This document shows positions 35,331-47,550 of a stretch of DNA of 64,000 nucleotides, in pieces. Under the pieces are notes generated by a model, which saw nothing but the letters and a program-made list of their open reading frames with translations, had not been told where the DNA came from and ran no database searches. The translations under genes and the position numbers were made by a program. Origin of the DNA: Geosiphon pyriformis (taxonomy: Eukaryota > Glomeromycota > Glomeromycetes > Archaeosporales > Geosiphonaceae); assembly GCA_016748015.1 (NCBI GenBank), contig JAAOMT010000563.1:200904-264903 (forward strand). The letters are read 5' to 3'. Each line of letters starts with the position of its first letter. The stretch's first letter is position 1.

Positions 35331-35830
35331 CACAAAACTTGTAAATTTAATTATAAAAAAAACCAGTTTAATAACTAAAAAAAAGATTAATTAACTTATA
35401 AAAAAAATTAAAAAATATTTTATAAATTAACAATAAAAATATTAATTATTATAGTCAAAAATACCAATTTATTTAATATTTTTTTATTTAAATTTGAAGT
35501 CAATAAATTATTATTTCTATTTAATAATATAATTGTCTTTAAACAAAAAATAATTATGATAATATATACCAAAACCAAATTTAAAAAAAACTAATTTAGT
35601 TAATTTTGAATAATAAATTTGCTAAAAGTATTATTACTTATTAATTAATATAAAACTTAAACAAAATATTAACTAATTTGTCTAAACAGTAATTTTTATA
35701 ACTAATAGTATTATTATAATTAAAACTTATATTTTTTATTTATTTATTGATTTAATTATCATATATTAGTTATTAAAAATTATTAATTAACTATTATATT
35801 TTTAAAAATAGTTATTAATATAATTATTAA
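35331..35830. other. A+T-rich spacer
   Basis: 500 bp of A+T-rich sequence between the solo LTR and LINE-A copy 2. TAATTATTAA at 35821-35830 recurs at 42579-42588 and is a candidate target duplication for LINE-A copy 2. Nothing else is recognised. Confidence 0.5.
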
Positions 35831-35966
35831 CTTTTTTTTTTATTAACATTTAATGAGTGAGGCCCAAATGTTACTTAGCATAATACATCAAACTAAGTAA
35901 TTAAAACTAGGCACAAATTATGCATTTTCTACAAATGACCAGCCACTCAGATCAATCAGAGTAACA

Positions 35967-37383
35967 CTACAAATCTATCATAACAGATATTACCTTATTA
36001 ACACCAGAAAAAAAACAGCAAAGTTTACAAAAACCAAAACAGACACCAAGTGCCTCAGTGACACCAAGCAACTTAATCATCCCAGCTGAAAGTGAAGATG
36101 ACAGACCCCAGATTACAGAAAAAACAAAACCATTACAAAAAATTAAACCATGTTTTTCTATAAAGGCTCTAACTAACCATATGTCAGCATGGTGAGCAGA
36201 ACCAAAATCCCAAACAAAATCAATAATAACTCTATTTGCTAATTTAGTATTACTCAAAACAGATACAGCCTCCAGATACCAATCTTTGAACAAGAAGTTT
36301 TTGCTCAAAATAATGTAAAACATATCGTCAGAAATGCATAAAGAAAGCATCTATGAGATCCGAAACAAATAGAGACTCAAACCAGACACGGAATGCTACT
36401 TGGCCAAATGAGAAGCAAGCAGATCCTTATGGACTTTAGAGTCAAATGCACACACAAAAGAGTGATCAGAGCTTTCTACCTCTTCACAATGAAGACACAG
36501 AACACTCGGATAACCTCTGTTATACAAGCACTTCTGCACAGCAACCAGCAGGTGGTGATACAAAGCTTTCAGAAAATACAAGTGCAGACCAGTGGTAGAC
36601 TTACTGGTAAATCCAGCCATCATGTGCAAGTTGGGATGCCAGACTGAAGCAGTACAAATTCAATCCACATCACCAATCATATTCTTGCTAATAACAGTAG
36701 AACCAGGTCCAACCTCCCAACACACATGATTCACTGACCTAAAAACATCTTGAACAAAATGCCAAACATTACCAGACACCACCACCCCACCAGCCTTAAT
36801 AAATATTTCCTTAACCAAAACAGGAAGCATCAAATCTGAGCTTGCAGCAAAATTAGCCAACATATTAGCCACTTATTACCCACAACATCCAAATGTCTTT
36901 TAATCTTATGTCAAGTAACACTAAGCCTCTTTCCCTTAATTAGATTAACAATACCATGCCACTCCAACCAGCAATGATTGTGGAAATCCAGAGAAGCCAA
37001 AACTGATTCAGCAGCACAAGCATCTAAAGCAGCCTAACTGTCCGAATAAACTACAACAGAACTGTGAAAAAAACACACTCTAATGCCAAAGCAATCACTT
37101 GCAACTTAGCCAAAGTGGAAGAAACCAACTCATCAACCCTGATGCCAATACCTTGATTCACATCTGAGAAGTAAGCAGCTGTACCACACCTCATTTCCCA
37201 TGTACCAAAATTTTTTAAAGATCTATCTGTGTAAACCTCAATGACATCTAAATTGGAAGTAATAAAATGCTGTTTTAGCCAAAAAACACCACCCAGACCA
37301 CCAACATCTGACAACCAGAGTTTCATGGCAGGTAGACCATCATAAAGAGAGTGAGTCAGGAAATCACATGCCAATTCAAACAA
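35967..37383 (-). pseudogene. LINE-A copy 2: RNase H and C-terminal domain
   Basis: RNase H (37051-37383) has YTDRS with the first catalytic Asp and LAKLQVIALALECV matching copy 1. The C-terminal part follows in pieces (36660-36872, 36396-36629, 35967-36350) with CLHCEEVESSDHSFVC, the Cys/His motif also seen in copy 1. Several stops and frame changes separate the pieces. Confidence 0.78.
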
Positions 37384-37513
37384 ATAAAAGACTGGGTCTT
37401 GTGGGTCAAGCTTCTTCCAATGATAGAAGCTTTTTCAGTCAAAAATCAAACTCTTTTTGATATATAGCTGTTTAATAAAAACAACTCCAAACCTCTTGAG
37501 TGAACATAAAACT

Positions 37514-38935
37514 TCATAAAACAAATGATCTCTCAGAACCAAAAACATCAGTGTACCACCAGAAAAACAAAAATGCTATATGAGAAAAGTTCCCAAAAGA
37601 CATATCACAATTCAAAAAAATTTTAACAACACCAGCCAAAAAATTGTTAACTGGACTAACACATAACCTAACTGGGCAACACAAAGAGTGAACAGACAAC
37701 CAACTTAGAACCTGTAGGTCAAGAGATCTATGAACAAACAAGCAATCCAGAAGCCCTTCAGTATTTGAGAAACTCAGCACAGAAGTCACTTTGCACTTGG
37801 CCTGCAACTGCTCAAAAGACTTCAGACCATACAAAGATGGATAATGAAGAGTCTCAATGAGAAAATTCCTTGGAAGCCCAGTCTTAAGTCTCAAATCTTT
37901 TCTAATTAACATGTTCCACTTAATACACACACTTTTAGAAAGAAAACTAAACTGAGATCTATAGACAATGGATTGCAATACAGCCAATACCAGATAGAGA
38001 AACTGTTTGTTTGAAATAATCTTTCTCAAAACCAAATTAACAAAGAACCTAATATTTGAATAGGCCTTCGCCAAACTGGGTTTGGACAAACCATTAAATA
38101 ACAAATAAATTCCAAGATACTTATAAGACTCTCCTTTATGAGCAATTAAAATTGGCAAACCACTTATCAATAGTGATGCTTTTTTTACCCTTCTGTTAAT
38201 AGAAATAACCACAGTTTTCTCATTATTAATGGAAATGTTGTTTATACTGAAAAACTCACTAGCAATGTTTAGAATGTATTGAGCAGCAGTCTGGCTACTT
38301 CCCACCCATATTGTGTCATCAACAAAAGCACCTGCTGCCAAAAACAAAGTCAAACCACCTTGGTTTTCTAACCTACCAGTCTTAATAATAAACCTAAAGT
38401 CAATACGGTAATCACACAAACTTTCTTGTCTTTTAACTTCACATAAAAGAGGATTATAGAAGATTCTCTACAGTAAGGAAGAAAACACCTTACTCTGATC
38501 AAGACTATCATGCACCTGGTACCTATCAGTCAAGCCAAAATCAGTTATAACATGATTAACATAATCATTGTAAATACTCCCAAAGAATCTGATAAAACAA
38601 TCACACATCTTAACTTGAACCAAACTATTCCATAAGTGGTGCCAACTCACAGAGTCATAAGCCTTCCACATATTCTGTAAAACAAGCCAAAGTTCACAAT
38701 TTTTCTTTAAAGCATCCTCAACAACTGAACTAATGGCAAAAATAAGAGACTGGATAGAAGTGCTCTTTAGCACAGAGAAATTGTCATCATAGAAAACATC
38801 GAATGCACTGCACACTAATGAAATCCTATCAAAAAGTATCTTAGAGAGAATTTTATAAACAGTCTCAATCAAAGCTATTGGCCTAGTATTGATCAGAATG
38901 CTCTCCCACTTATAAGGCTTAGAAATCATAGACAC
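37514..38935 (-). pseudogene. LINE-A copy 2: reverse transcriptase
   Basis: Two long pieces, 38468-38935 and 37514-38419, cover most of the RT domain: RPIALIETVYKILSK, LVLQNMWKAYDSVSWHHLW, DSLDQSKVFSSLL and the catalytic FVDD in AGAFVDDTIWVGSSQ, followed by NNEKTVV. They align with 26355-27530 of copy 1. The short break between the pieces is a stop or small indel around 38420-38467. Confidence 0.82.
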
Positions 38936-39379
38936 TCAAGCTTTCTTTCAGAATTGGAGTACAGATTTGCAAACCAAACAGAGATTTAAGAGATCCAATA
39001 ACATACCAAGCACAGAACCATCACAATGTTTTCAAAGTTTATTCATAATACCCAACAAACCAGCTGCTTTGCTATTTGGCAGATCTTTGACCACATACAC
39101 CAAATCTTTATAGCTAATAGCATCCATTACTCCAGAAAAAGCCTCATTTTTAACATGATCCAACAGCAGGTATTGGTGCTACCACAAATCAAGAATGTTA
39201 TACAGCACTACCTTTTTCCTTGTCTAACCTTTCATAATTTTGTCAACATAATTCTTAATATCAACCAGATCCATAATTAAGCTGCTATCAGAAACCAGGT
39301 AGTTCAGCACCATTTTCCAAAAAAGATATTTCAAAACACTACAGATTATGTGGTTTTTGTCAACTGCAAAACTTTTTAT

Positions 39380-40620
39380 TTATTTCTTAATAGCAGATCT
39401 AATGTGTGACTCTTCAGCATACAAAGATTCAGCCAGTTTAGATGCACAATAAGACTTTCTCACACTAAAAAGAGCAGAACATATATGATTAGAATCTGCA
39501 TCAGAGTTAACAAGAGCCTGAACAATAGATGTCTTGTTGGTATTCAAAGAGTCCCAACATTTTAGAAGAAAGAAAAATCTGTCAAAGACCACTTTATAAG
39601 AAGCCTTAGCCAATCTCAAAACCAAAACTTCCAGTTTGTAAAACCTGGATGATTCCTTGGTAAACACTCCATCATAGTCCTTAAACCATTTTTTTTTGAA
39701 AACACTATTAGCCAAAAGAGATACTACCTTGCAAACATTGTCCCACATAGCGTCCAGATCCAAGTACTTTTTAGATACAACAAACTCATCAGAGAACATA
39801 GCAGTATTGGCTGCCATAGCATTGTTAAACACACCTCATGTTACCTTACTAGCACTTTTAATGTCAAACTTCTAACAATCTTTGTTTGCCTGTTTGCAGA
39901 GAGAGTTTAACTGCATATCCAAAAGTCTACCCAAACTCATAGACATAGAAACAGCACAATGATCAGTATCAAAGTGCTTATCAACATCCAAAATATTACA
40001 ACACAGAATTGCATTGACCAGATTCGAAGAAACAAAAACATAGTCAATTGTTTTAATAACACCTCTGGAGTTTTTTCATGTAGGCAATTTGGCCACTAAG
40101 CTTCCAGCTAAAGAATTAACTAGACCCAAACTGAAACACTTTTTAAAACACACACTTGTGGGAACCATCTTCATTGAAATTGCTGCCAAAGACAACAAAA
40201 GTAGACTCATTCATAGCTTTGGCAATAAGAGAGTTGATATTATCAGCTTAAGAGAAACGGACTGCAAAAGAAGCACCAGCATATAGCCCCAAAATTGAAA
40301 CAAAAAGTTTATTTTTAAAAAGCAACTTGATGGAGAGAAGCTGACTGGGCACCTCAGAAATCTTACACACATGTCTAGCCAAAAAATCATCTATGACCAC
40401 AGTGATACCTGACTCCAAGTAATTAGAGTTCAACCCAGAAGTAAACACATAAACACCTTCAAATTTTTTAATAATCTATGGATGTATTTTTCTTTTCAGC
40501 TTAGTTTCCATAAAAATTAAAATTAGATTGTTCATGTTCTTATGCCAACACACAATATCATCTTGTTTTGTGGAATTGTTCATGCTTTTAACATTGTATG
40601 TAGTAACTTTCCAGATCAGA
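39380..40620 (-). pseudogene. LINE-A copy 2: endonuclease and linker
   Basis: Minus-strand pieces at 40248-40448 (FTSGLNSNYLESGITVVI, LGLYAGAS) and 39380-39832 (linker upstream of RT, ending SHIRSAIKK) correspond to 14640-14830 and 15240-15700 of copy 1. Around 40165-40210 the strand reads STFVVFGSNFNE, so the position usually occupied by Asp in GDFN is Asn, as in copy 1. The region between is broken by several stops. Confidence 0.7.
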
Positions 40621-41125
40621 TCCATCATTAAGAGAAAAGAGCAGCAGGAACCAAACCAGCATTGTCCATTTTGGCCAAAAGATTCATAACCATAATTGCA
40701 AGATTTTTTAAAGTGTCCTCCATTTTTCTGATAACAGAGGAATCAAAAACCACTACTTTCACAACAGTCCTATCACCAGTGGCCACACCTAAACCCTTAC
40801 TTATCATTATATCTGCCCCTTAATTCTGTGATAAAGAGATCATCAACAGCTAACATTCAAGGCTAAGCTAGGAAACTGTTGGCTCAGGTGTTTTCAATCT
40901 CTTAGCCAGCATATTAACATGCTCTGTGAGACTGGTGAAACTGCACTTAAGAGTGGCAAACCTATTATTGATTTCAGTCGCAACCAGTAAAAATGGCTTT
41001 ATTTCCAAAGAGGAGCCAATATTTACTAAAACAACTTGGCCAGAAAGAGGGGAAGAAAAAGATCCACTTGTAATCTTTGCCCAAGAAAGGCCACCAAAAG
41101 AAACAGAATGAGCAACTGGAGCAAA

Positions 41126-42414
41126 TTATTTGGAGTATATCATAGCTAGCCTGCTTTTATCTGCATTTAAAAGCACTCTATGCAATGAATTACCAAAAAA
41201 AATCTTCTTACTTTCAGCACAGCTCAATAACATATGATCTGATTTTTCACATTTGGCACATCTGGCAGAAACAAGACTAAACCAACATAACTTAGTGCCC
41301 TTGAGCACAGATGTAGTTCTCATAACAGCTTCTAATGAATCAGCAGAATCAAAACAAACAACAACACACTTGACCCAAGCATATGTAACTGGATGGTGAT
41401 CAATGATGCAAGTTTTCTCACCCATAGATCTAACAAAGTCTCAGATATTATGAGTATTAGTCCTCATTAACAAAATATAGAGCAGTGCTCTATAATGATC
41501 TCTTGTATTTCATGTTTTTTTGTCTAAATCAGTCCTGACAATATGCATGGCATCCTTCTCAATTAGGATGAACCACTTAGCTGTGACTAAATTGGCATGA
41601 TCTGATTGCTCAAATTCCACTACTGCTTTCTGTCATAGCCCTACCAATTGTATTTTGATCAACTTAATAATTCCAAATTCAGATAGTGCAACACACACAG
41701 CCTCAGCCAATATTCTAACTGGAATTTTTTTTACTATCACAGCCCAATCTAAATGACTAGTTGATTTTTTGAGATCAGTGTTTACCAAAATATTTGCTGC
41801 TCTTGCCTTTTTTGTAGCCTGTGCCAAACTAGATTCAAAAGTAAAGAAAGCACAGATAATTCCTGAGAATTTTGAGGGAGTAGAGGTCTCCCAAAACTAT
41901 TGACTTTTGAAAACAATTTTCTAACTACTATCAGCTTTTCTTGAGAGAATTTTCCAATTATTTTATTCAAGCCAATATTCAAAGCAAAAGATTTTCTAAC
42001 AGAAACAGTAACCAAATTCTTTAAGGAAGGGAGAAGTTTTAAGAAAACATCTGAGAGAACATCATCATCATTATTATAACTTGAAAAATTTATCTTTCTT
42101 AATGACTTGTCCAATACTTTTTTAGTTTTAACACCTGGTTCTTTAGGCATCTGATCATGATCTTTGTTAGCAATAGTACCACTTTTACTATAGTTAAAGC
42201 TAGTTTCTTCTACTAAACATTCCTTTTCCATATCAATGTTTTCAGACTTGGTGGTGTCACCTGTCTCAAAACTCTATAGATGACTATCAGACACCTTAGT
42301 CAGCACTTCTCTACTATCAACACTCTTTTTTAAAGTGATATTTTTTCTCTTTTTTTTTGACAAAACAGGCTTAAAACCCCCACCAAAACCAGATTTTTTA
42401 GCAACCTTCTTCAT
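41126..42414 (-). pseudogene. LINE-A copy 2: ORF1 with intact CCHC knuckle
   Basis: A likely ATG at 42412-42414 opens a Lys-rich N-terminus (KKVAKKSGFGGG, KKKRKNITL). Pieces at 41782-42231 and 41633-41827 give the RRM-like region (WAVIVKKIPVRI, FGIIKLIKIQLVGL). The last piece (41126-41425) has GEKTCIID and the knuckle CAKCEKSDHMLLSC at 41219-41260, the only LINE knuckle in this window with all four ligands. Stops and frameshifts break the ORF. Confidence 0.78.
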
Positions 42415-42588
42415 GACGGCAATACTAGGGCCAACAATAGCCTCAAAATCAAAAAATGGCTTGTTTTTATCATACTGAATGTTGAAAAAACTTCTTTCAA
42501 AAAAAACTTTTGACTTTTTTTTGGGAATTTGGAATGAACAAAAAAAAAAGTTTTTTTTATTTAACTTAATCAATAACTTAATTATTAA

Positions 42589-44270
42589 TTTTTTTTTAAA
42601 ATATATAAATAAAATTTTTTAAAGTTGTAAAAAAATATTCCCATTTAAATTAAATTTATTTAAAGCAAAAATTAATATAATAATATTAACTTTTTTATTT
42701 TTTTTACTGTTTTTTTAATTTGTATAATTATTAGTTTTTATAAAGTATATTAAATAAATATTTATTAAAAAATATAATTAATATTTAATATTAAATTTTA
42801 AAAATACTAAGATAAAATATAGAATTATATTAATATATTATTTTTTGTTAATAATATAAACTATTTTTCTATTTTCAGATTTTTTTGTTATCTTTTGAAA
42901 AGAATAGCAATTAAAATATTAATAAAATTAATTTCATATATTAAATTTTTACTAATTTAATTCACTTATTAAAATTGAATTATTTTTTGATTATTTTATT
43001 GTTATATAATACTGTTTTTGTTTGTTATCTGTTAACATATTATATTTAATTATAACATAAAAATAATGTTTTTTGTAAAATTATAAAATTATTAAATTAT
43101 CTATTATTGTATAAACAATTTTTTTTTAATATTAAAAACCTAAAATTATTTTATAGTACATAATCAAAATAATTTAACTTATATCAAACTTAATTTTTTT
43201 TTATTTTGTCTTATTTATTTTTTAAACAAAAAACAATTTAGCTGATAGTTTTATGATTTTAAAATTAATTTTTAATTAACTATTTAGCCAAGATTTATTT
43301 AGTATATACTATTTATTCTCTTAATTAAACATACTTTAAAAAAATATTTAAGATTAAAAATAATTATATTAATTAATTAATATTTTAATTATTTTTAATC
43401 AACTTTTTTTGAATTTTTAAATCAATAAATTCATAATTAAATAACTGTTTATTAATAAATTAAAACACTTTTAAAATTTTAAAATAAAAAACTATTAAAC
43501 AGTTTTAATTTTTTATTTTTTATTAAATAAATTAGACTTTTTATCTCAAATACCAACTTTTATTATGGTTTAAAATAGAGCAAATATTTTATTGGTCTTT
43601 TAAAACATTTAAATTGTTCTAAATTATTAAAACATAAATCTTTTATTTTTGTTTAAAAAACTCTTAAAATTTAATAAAATAGCTTAAAAACTTTAAAAAA
43701 ACTGTTATAATAAATTAATATAATAATAATTACAAATTCTAAATAATTAAAAAAGATTTTCAAAGATTTTTTGCTGTATAATTTACTTAAAAAACTGCTT
43801 AACAAATTGTTTAATAATTATTTAAAAATATTAATTAAAATATAACTTTTTTATTATAAAATTTAAAATAAAAATTAATATTATAAATTAATATTTAAAT
43901 AAAAAATAGAACTAAAAAGAAAATACAAAGTTTAAGAAAAATAATTTCAAAATATGTCAAAATAATTTCAAAATATGTCAAACTAATTTAAAAGTTAATA
44001 AAATATATAAATACAAAAAAAAATTAGATAAAAAAACAAAATAGTTAAAAATTTAAAAATAGATTTATTTTATGTTTTATAATTCTTCTTTATTATTAAA
44101 AATAGTTTAATAAATCAACAAATATATTAAGTTTTACTTTTTTTTTTAAATATTTACTACTTTTATTTAGAATTTTAATAAACAATTAATAAATAAATTT
44201 ACAACAAACTTTATCAAACTTTTAAAATTATTAGTCAAAGCAATACAAAAAAATTAAAAATTCCTAATTT
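42589..44270. other. A+T-rich desert
   Basis: About 1.7 kb of A+T-rich sequence between LINE-A copy 2 and the first LINE-B. A direct repeat of a roughly 19-bp word around AATAATTTCAAAATATGTC occurs twice in tandem near 43945-43985. No gene or RNA is visible. Confidence 0.5.
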
Positions 44271-46570
44271 TTTTATTAAAATTTAACAAGTATGGTCCAA
44301 CTACTATCTAGAAATTAGGAACAAACTAAGTGTTTTAGGGCTAAATATAGTTTACACACTTTTTATATATAACCAGCTATTCAAGCCAGTTTAGACTATA
44401 TTATATAGATACAATAGAAAAAAACTTACTCAAAAATGACATTTTTTAAACAACACTAAACAAAGTAATACTACAAGAAACCAATTTAACCAGTCATTCA
44501 GCTGTTTTTAAAAGATCAATTTTAATATAAACAAGTTTATAAGTCCAAAAAAACATCAAGTTAAAAAATATATTATTATTTATGTCAAATAGAAACTCCG
44601 AACCACCAGACATATTAACATTATTTATATAGCACTTTTTTTTCAAAAAAACCATCTCTTTTTTCAACTTACCAACAATTCTACTAAAAAAATCTATATG
44701 CATTAAAACCTTATTAGTTCTAAGACCAAGAGCACTATTCAAAACCAAGTTCTTATTAACAAATTGTTTAAACACTTTTACCATAGAACTAACAAGTTTA
44801 ACAATAGAGTTGACCAAATCAGAAAGCTTGGCCAACTTCAATTCTAAAGATGTCAACTGAGAAGAGACCATAGAATTATTAGATGCAATTTTAGTAGAAA
44901 AAACTAAATTAACCAAAGTACTAAAAATTGATAAAAACACAAAAACAGCAGCTTTGACATAAGACTTGTTACCAACACTATGAGAGATGAATATTTTGGA
45001 AGCCTTAAAAGAAGGAGATAAAGACACTTTACAATCTAAAACCAGATAATCTGAATCTTGGTATTGAAAACAGCACCAATTTCCAAAAATCTTTTACCAG
45101 ATATGGCACTTTCTTAGTGTATCAGTTTTGATAATAGCAGAATTTAGCTTAAAAACCAAATATAACTAGAGCAAACTGGAAATGACAACCAAACTCAGAA
45201 AAACAAGGAATAAAACATGTCTGACCACCAACTTGAGAAATCATATCACTAATTTCAAAAGCTGTGCAATTAGAGAAAAAATTAACCAACTTGATCTTAA
45301 AACTATTATGAAACAGAATAGTCTTATTTTGATTCATCAAGAAAAAGATCCTAATACTATTTTTGTTCACCAAAACTGACCAATAATTCAAAGCAAACAC
45401 AGCAAAGTCTAACTTTTCAAAATAAACAACTATATACTGCCAAATGCCAGCAGACTTTAATACAACACAAACAATACCACCAAATATACTGAAAGCTGTT
45501 TTAATGTCAACAGCAAACATATTCAAAGGCACATTATGCAGTGCAATAGCAGCAGAAGGGAAACCAGACTCAGAAACTACTAGAGACTTGGCAATTTTGA
45601 GGGTGGTCAAACAAACAGAGCTTGTAAGCTTAACCAAAAATACAGCTTTTAAAGACACTTAAAAAGCAAATTCCACATAAAAAAGCTTTACATTGTCTTT
45701 TAATACTGATTTTGCACTTAAAAAACCATGTACAAACTGAAAAACAGTCTTCACATAAGCCAATTTAATCTTAAAAGTAGTATTAAACACCAAAGTAAAG
45801 GCCACTTACTCAGCAAATCTTTAATAACTAGCAATAATTTTCTAAATACTACCAGTAACAGCACCAGAAACCAAAAGAAAAGATGATTCAGTTTTCATTT
45901 AATCAGCCCAATTCTCAAGAACAAGTGACTCAACAAAAAATTATTGCTTTGTTTCTAAAACTGGTGAAAATCTACTAAAAAGCACCACATTTGACAACAC
46001 AACCAGTAGTTGATTTTGGCTCATCTTGAATAACATGTCAGATAAAATATTGAAGATCTCATCTAAGATTTCAGTTGAAACTACAAAGAGGTTTAATGTA
46101 ACAATAGCAGAAACAAGTGACTGCTCCCACTTTTCTGAACTTTTGGTCTTTTTGGCCATTTTTTAAAGAAGAGATACTAGCAATACTTAATGTAGAAATT
46201 ATAAGAAAAAAAACCAGCTTGTTAATTGATCTGTTATTAAAAATTTTTGGGCTCTTTAAAGGAGTAAAGACAACATTGTGACTAATCTAAATGTGTTTTT
46301 TTGAAAAAACTTTGATTGGTAAAAGACCAACCAAAGATGAAAAAGTTGCTTTAATAGTTACTAAAGACAGTTTTTTATAATTACTAGATAAAAAGAAGAC
46401 TTCTAAAATGTTCTGCCTAGTTGCTTCTACAACAGAGAGAGCTTCTCTGGTTAAAATTTTATTAAATATCTTAAGAAAGATATTAGATATAGCTTTTTTA
46501 CTCTTTGCTCTGATCATAATTATAAAATTAAGAAGACAAATTCCTAAAATTCTAATATTAATCATATTAT
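44271..46570 (-). mobile_element. LINE-B copy 1: ORF1-only half-LINE
   Basis: The minus-strand element has a LINE-A-like 3' terminus at its left end: a T run at about 44271-44277, ATTAAAATTTAACAAG, then TATCTAG and a CCAGCTATTCAAGCCAG segment in the 3' UTR. It carries only an ORF1-type protein, in four broken pieces: 46287-46565 (N-terminal), 45941-46159, 45149-45658 (RRM-like, ALHNVPLNMFAVDIKTAFSI and a GGQTCFI segment homologous to GGKTCII in LINE-A) and 44494-45027 (Leu-rich tail). A knuckle at 45031-45072 has lost its second Cys and its His, both to Tyr. The ORF1 tail runs straight into the 3' UTR with no endonuclease or RT. Confidence 0.75.
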
Positions 46571-47550
46571 AATTAATTTTAGCATTTTTAATATAATTTA
46601 AAACTTAAAATTTATGATTTTTTAGTTTGTTATTAATATAAAAATACTAGTTATTTAACATAAAATCATAGTAATTTTCTTATATTTTTTTTAAATTTAA
46701 AAAACAATAATTAGCAAAATAATAAAATTAAGAATAATTAAACTTTTAATTCAAATATTAATTAAACTTATATAAACTTTTTTGAAAATTTTTTTTTAGT
46801 TAAAGCAATAAAATATCAGTTTTTAAACTAATAAGTATACTTTTTAAAAATAAAAGTATAAATTAAGAGAAAAAAATTTTTTGTTTAATTTTAATTTAAT
46901 TAATAATAATTTAAAACCAAAAAAAACAGTAATAAGTTATTAAATTACATCAAATCTAAGAAAAAAAAAAGTAGAATATACTCTGAATTTCAATATAATT
47001 GTTTTAATATTCAATAACAAAAATAAAGTCTTAAAATTAAAAATATTTAAAAATCTATTAAAATTAAAATTACTAAAAATTATTTAGAAATTAGGTTTTT
47101 ATTTAGTAGTTAAAAATCCAATAAAAACACTTGTTTATATTACTTTTAATTAGATTAAAACTTATTTACAGTTTTGAAAAAATTTTCAAAAATTATTAAT
47201 ATTTAAAAAAAAATTTAAGATTAACAAATATTTTTAACAAATAATATTAATTGTTAGCAATAATAATATTATTTTTATTTACAAAACACAAATAATCAGA
47301 TATTTTATAGATTTAATATTAGATAATAATTTTCGATTAATATTATAACTTAATATTTCTTAGAAAAAAGTTGACAAATTATTAATTAAACTTATAATTA
47401 ATATTTATAAAAATAAGAAAAAAAAACTTAAAGATTGTTAAAGCTATTCTTATTTAAATTAATAAAGTATATATTAAAACTAATATAAAATTATTAAAAA
47501 TAAAAAATTATATTATAATTATTAAAAAAAAATATTATTTTTGTCTCTTT
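46571..47550. other. A+T-rich spacer between head-to-head LINE-B copies
   Basis: About 1 kb of A+T-rich sequence separating the 5' ends of two oppositely oriented LINE-B copies. No gene, RNA or clear repeat boundary is visible. Confidence 0.5.

Larger units (their letters stand above)
35831..42578 (-). mobile_element. LINE-A copy 2: full-length but decayed
   Basis: About 6.75 kb, the same length as copy 1 without its insertion, in reverse orientation. The 3' end is a T run at 35832-35840 followed by ATTAACATTTAATGAGTG, the reverse complement of the copy 1 terminus. ORF1, endonuclease, RT, RNase H and C-terminal parts are all recognisable in order. The 10-bp word TAATTATTAA borders both ends. 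More stops and indels are present than in copy 1. Confidence 0.85.
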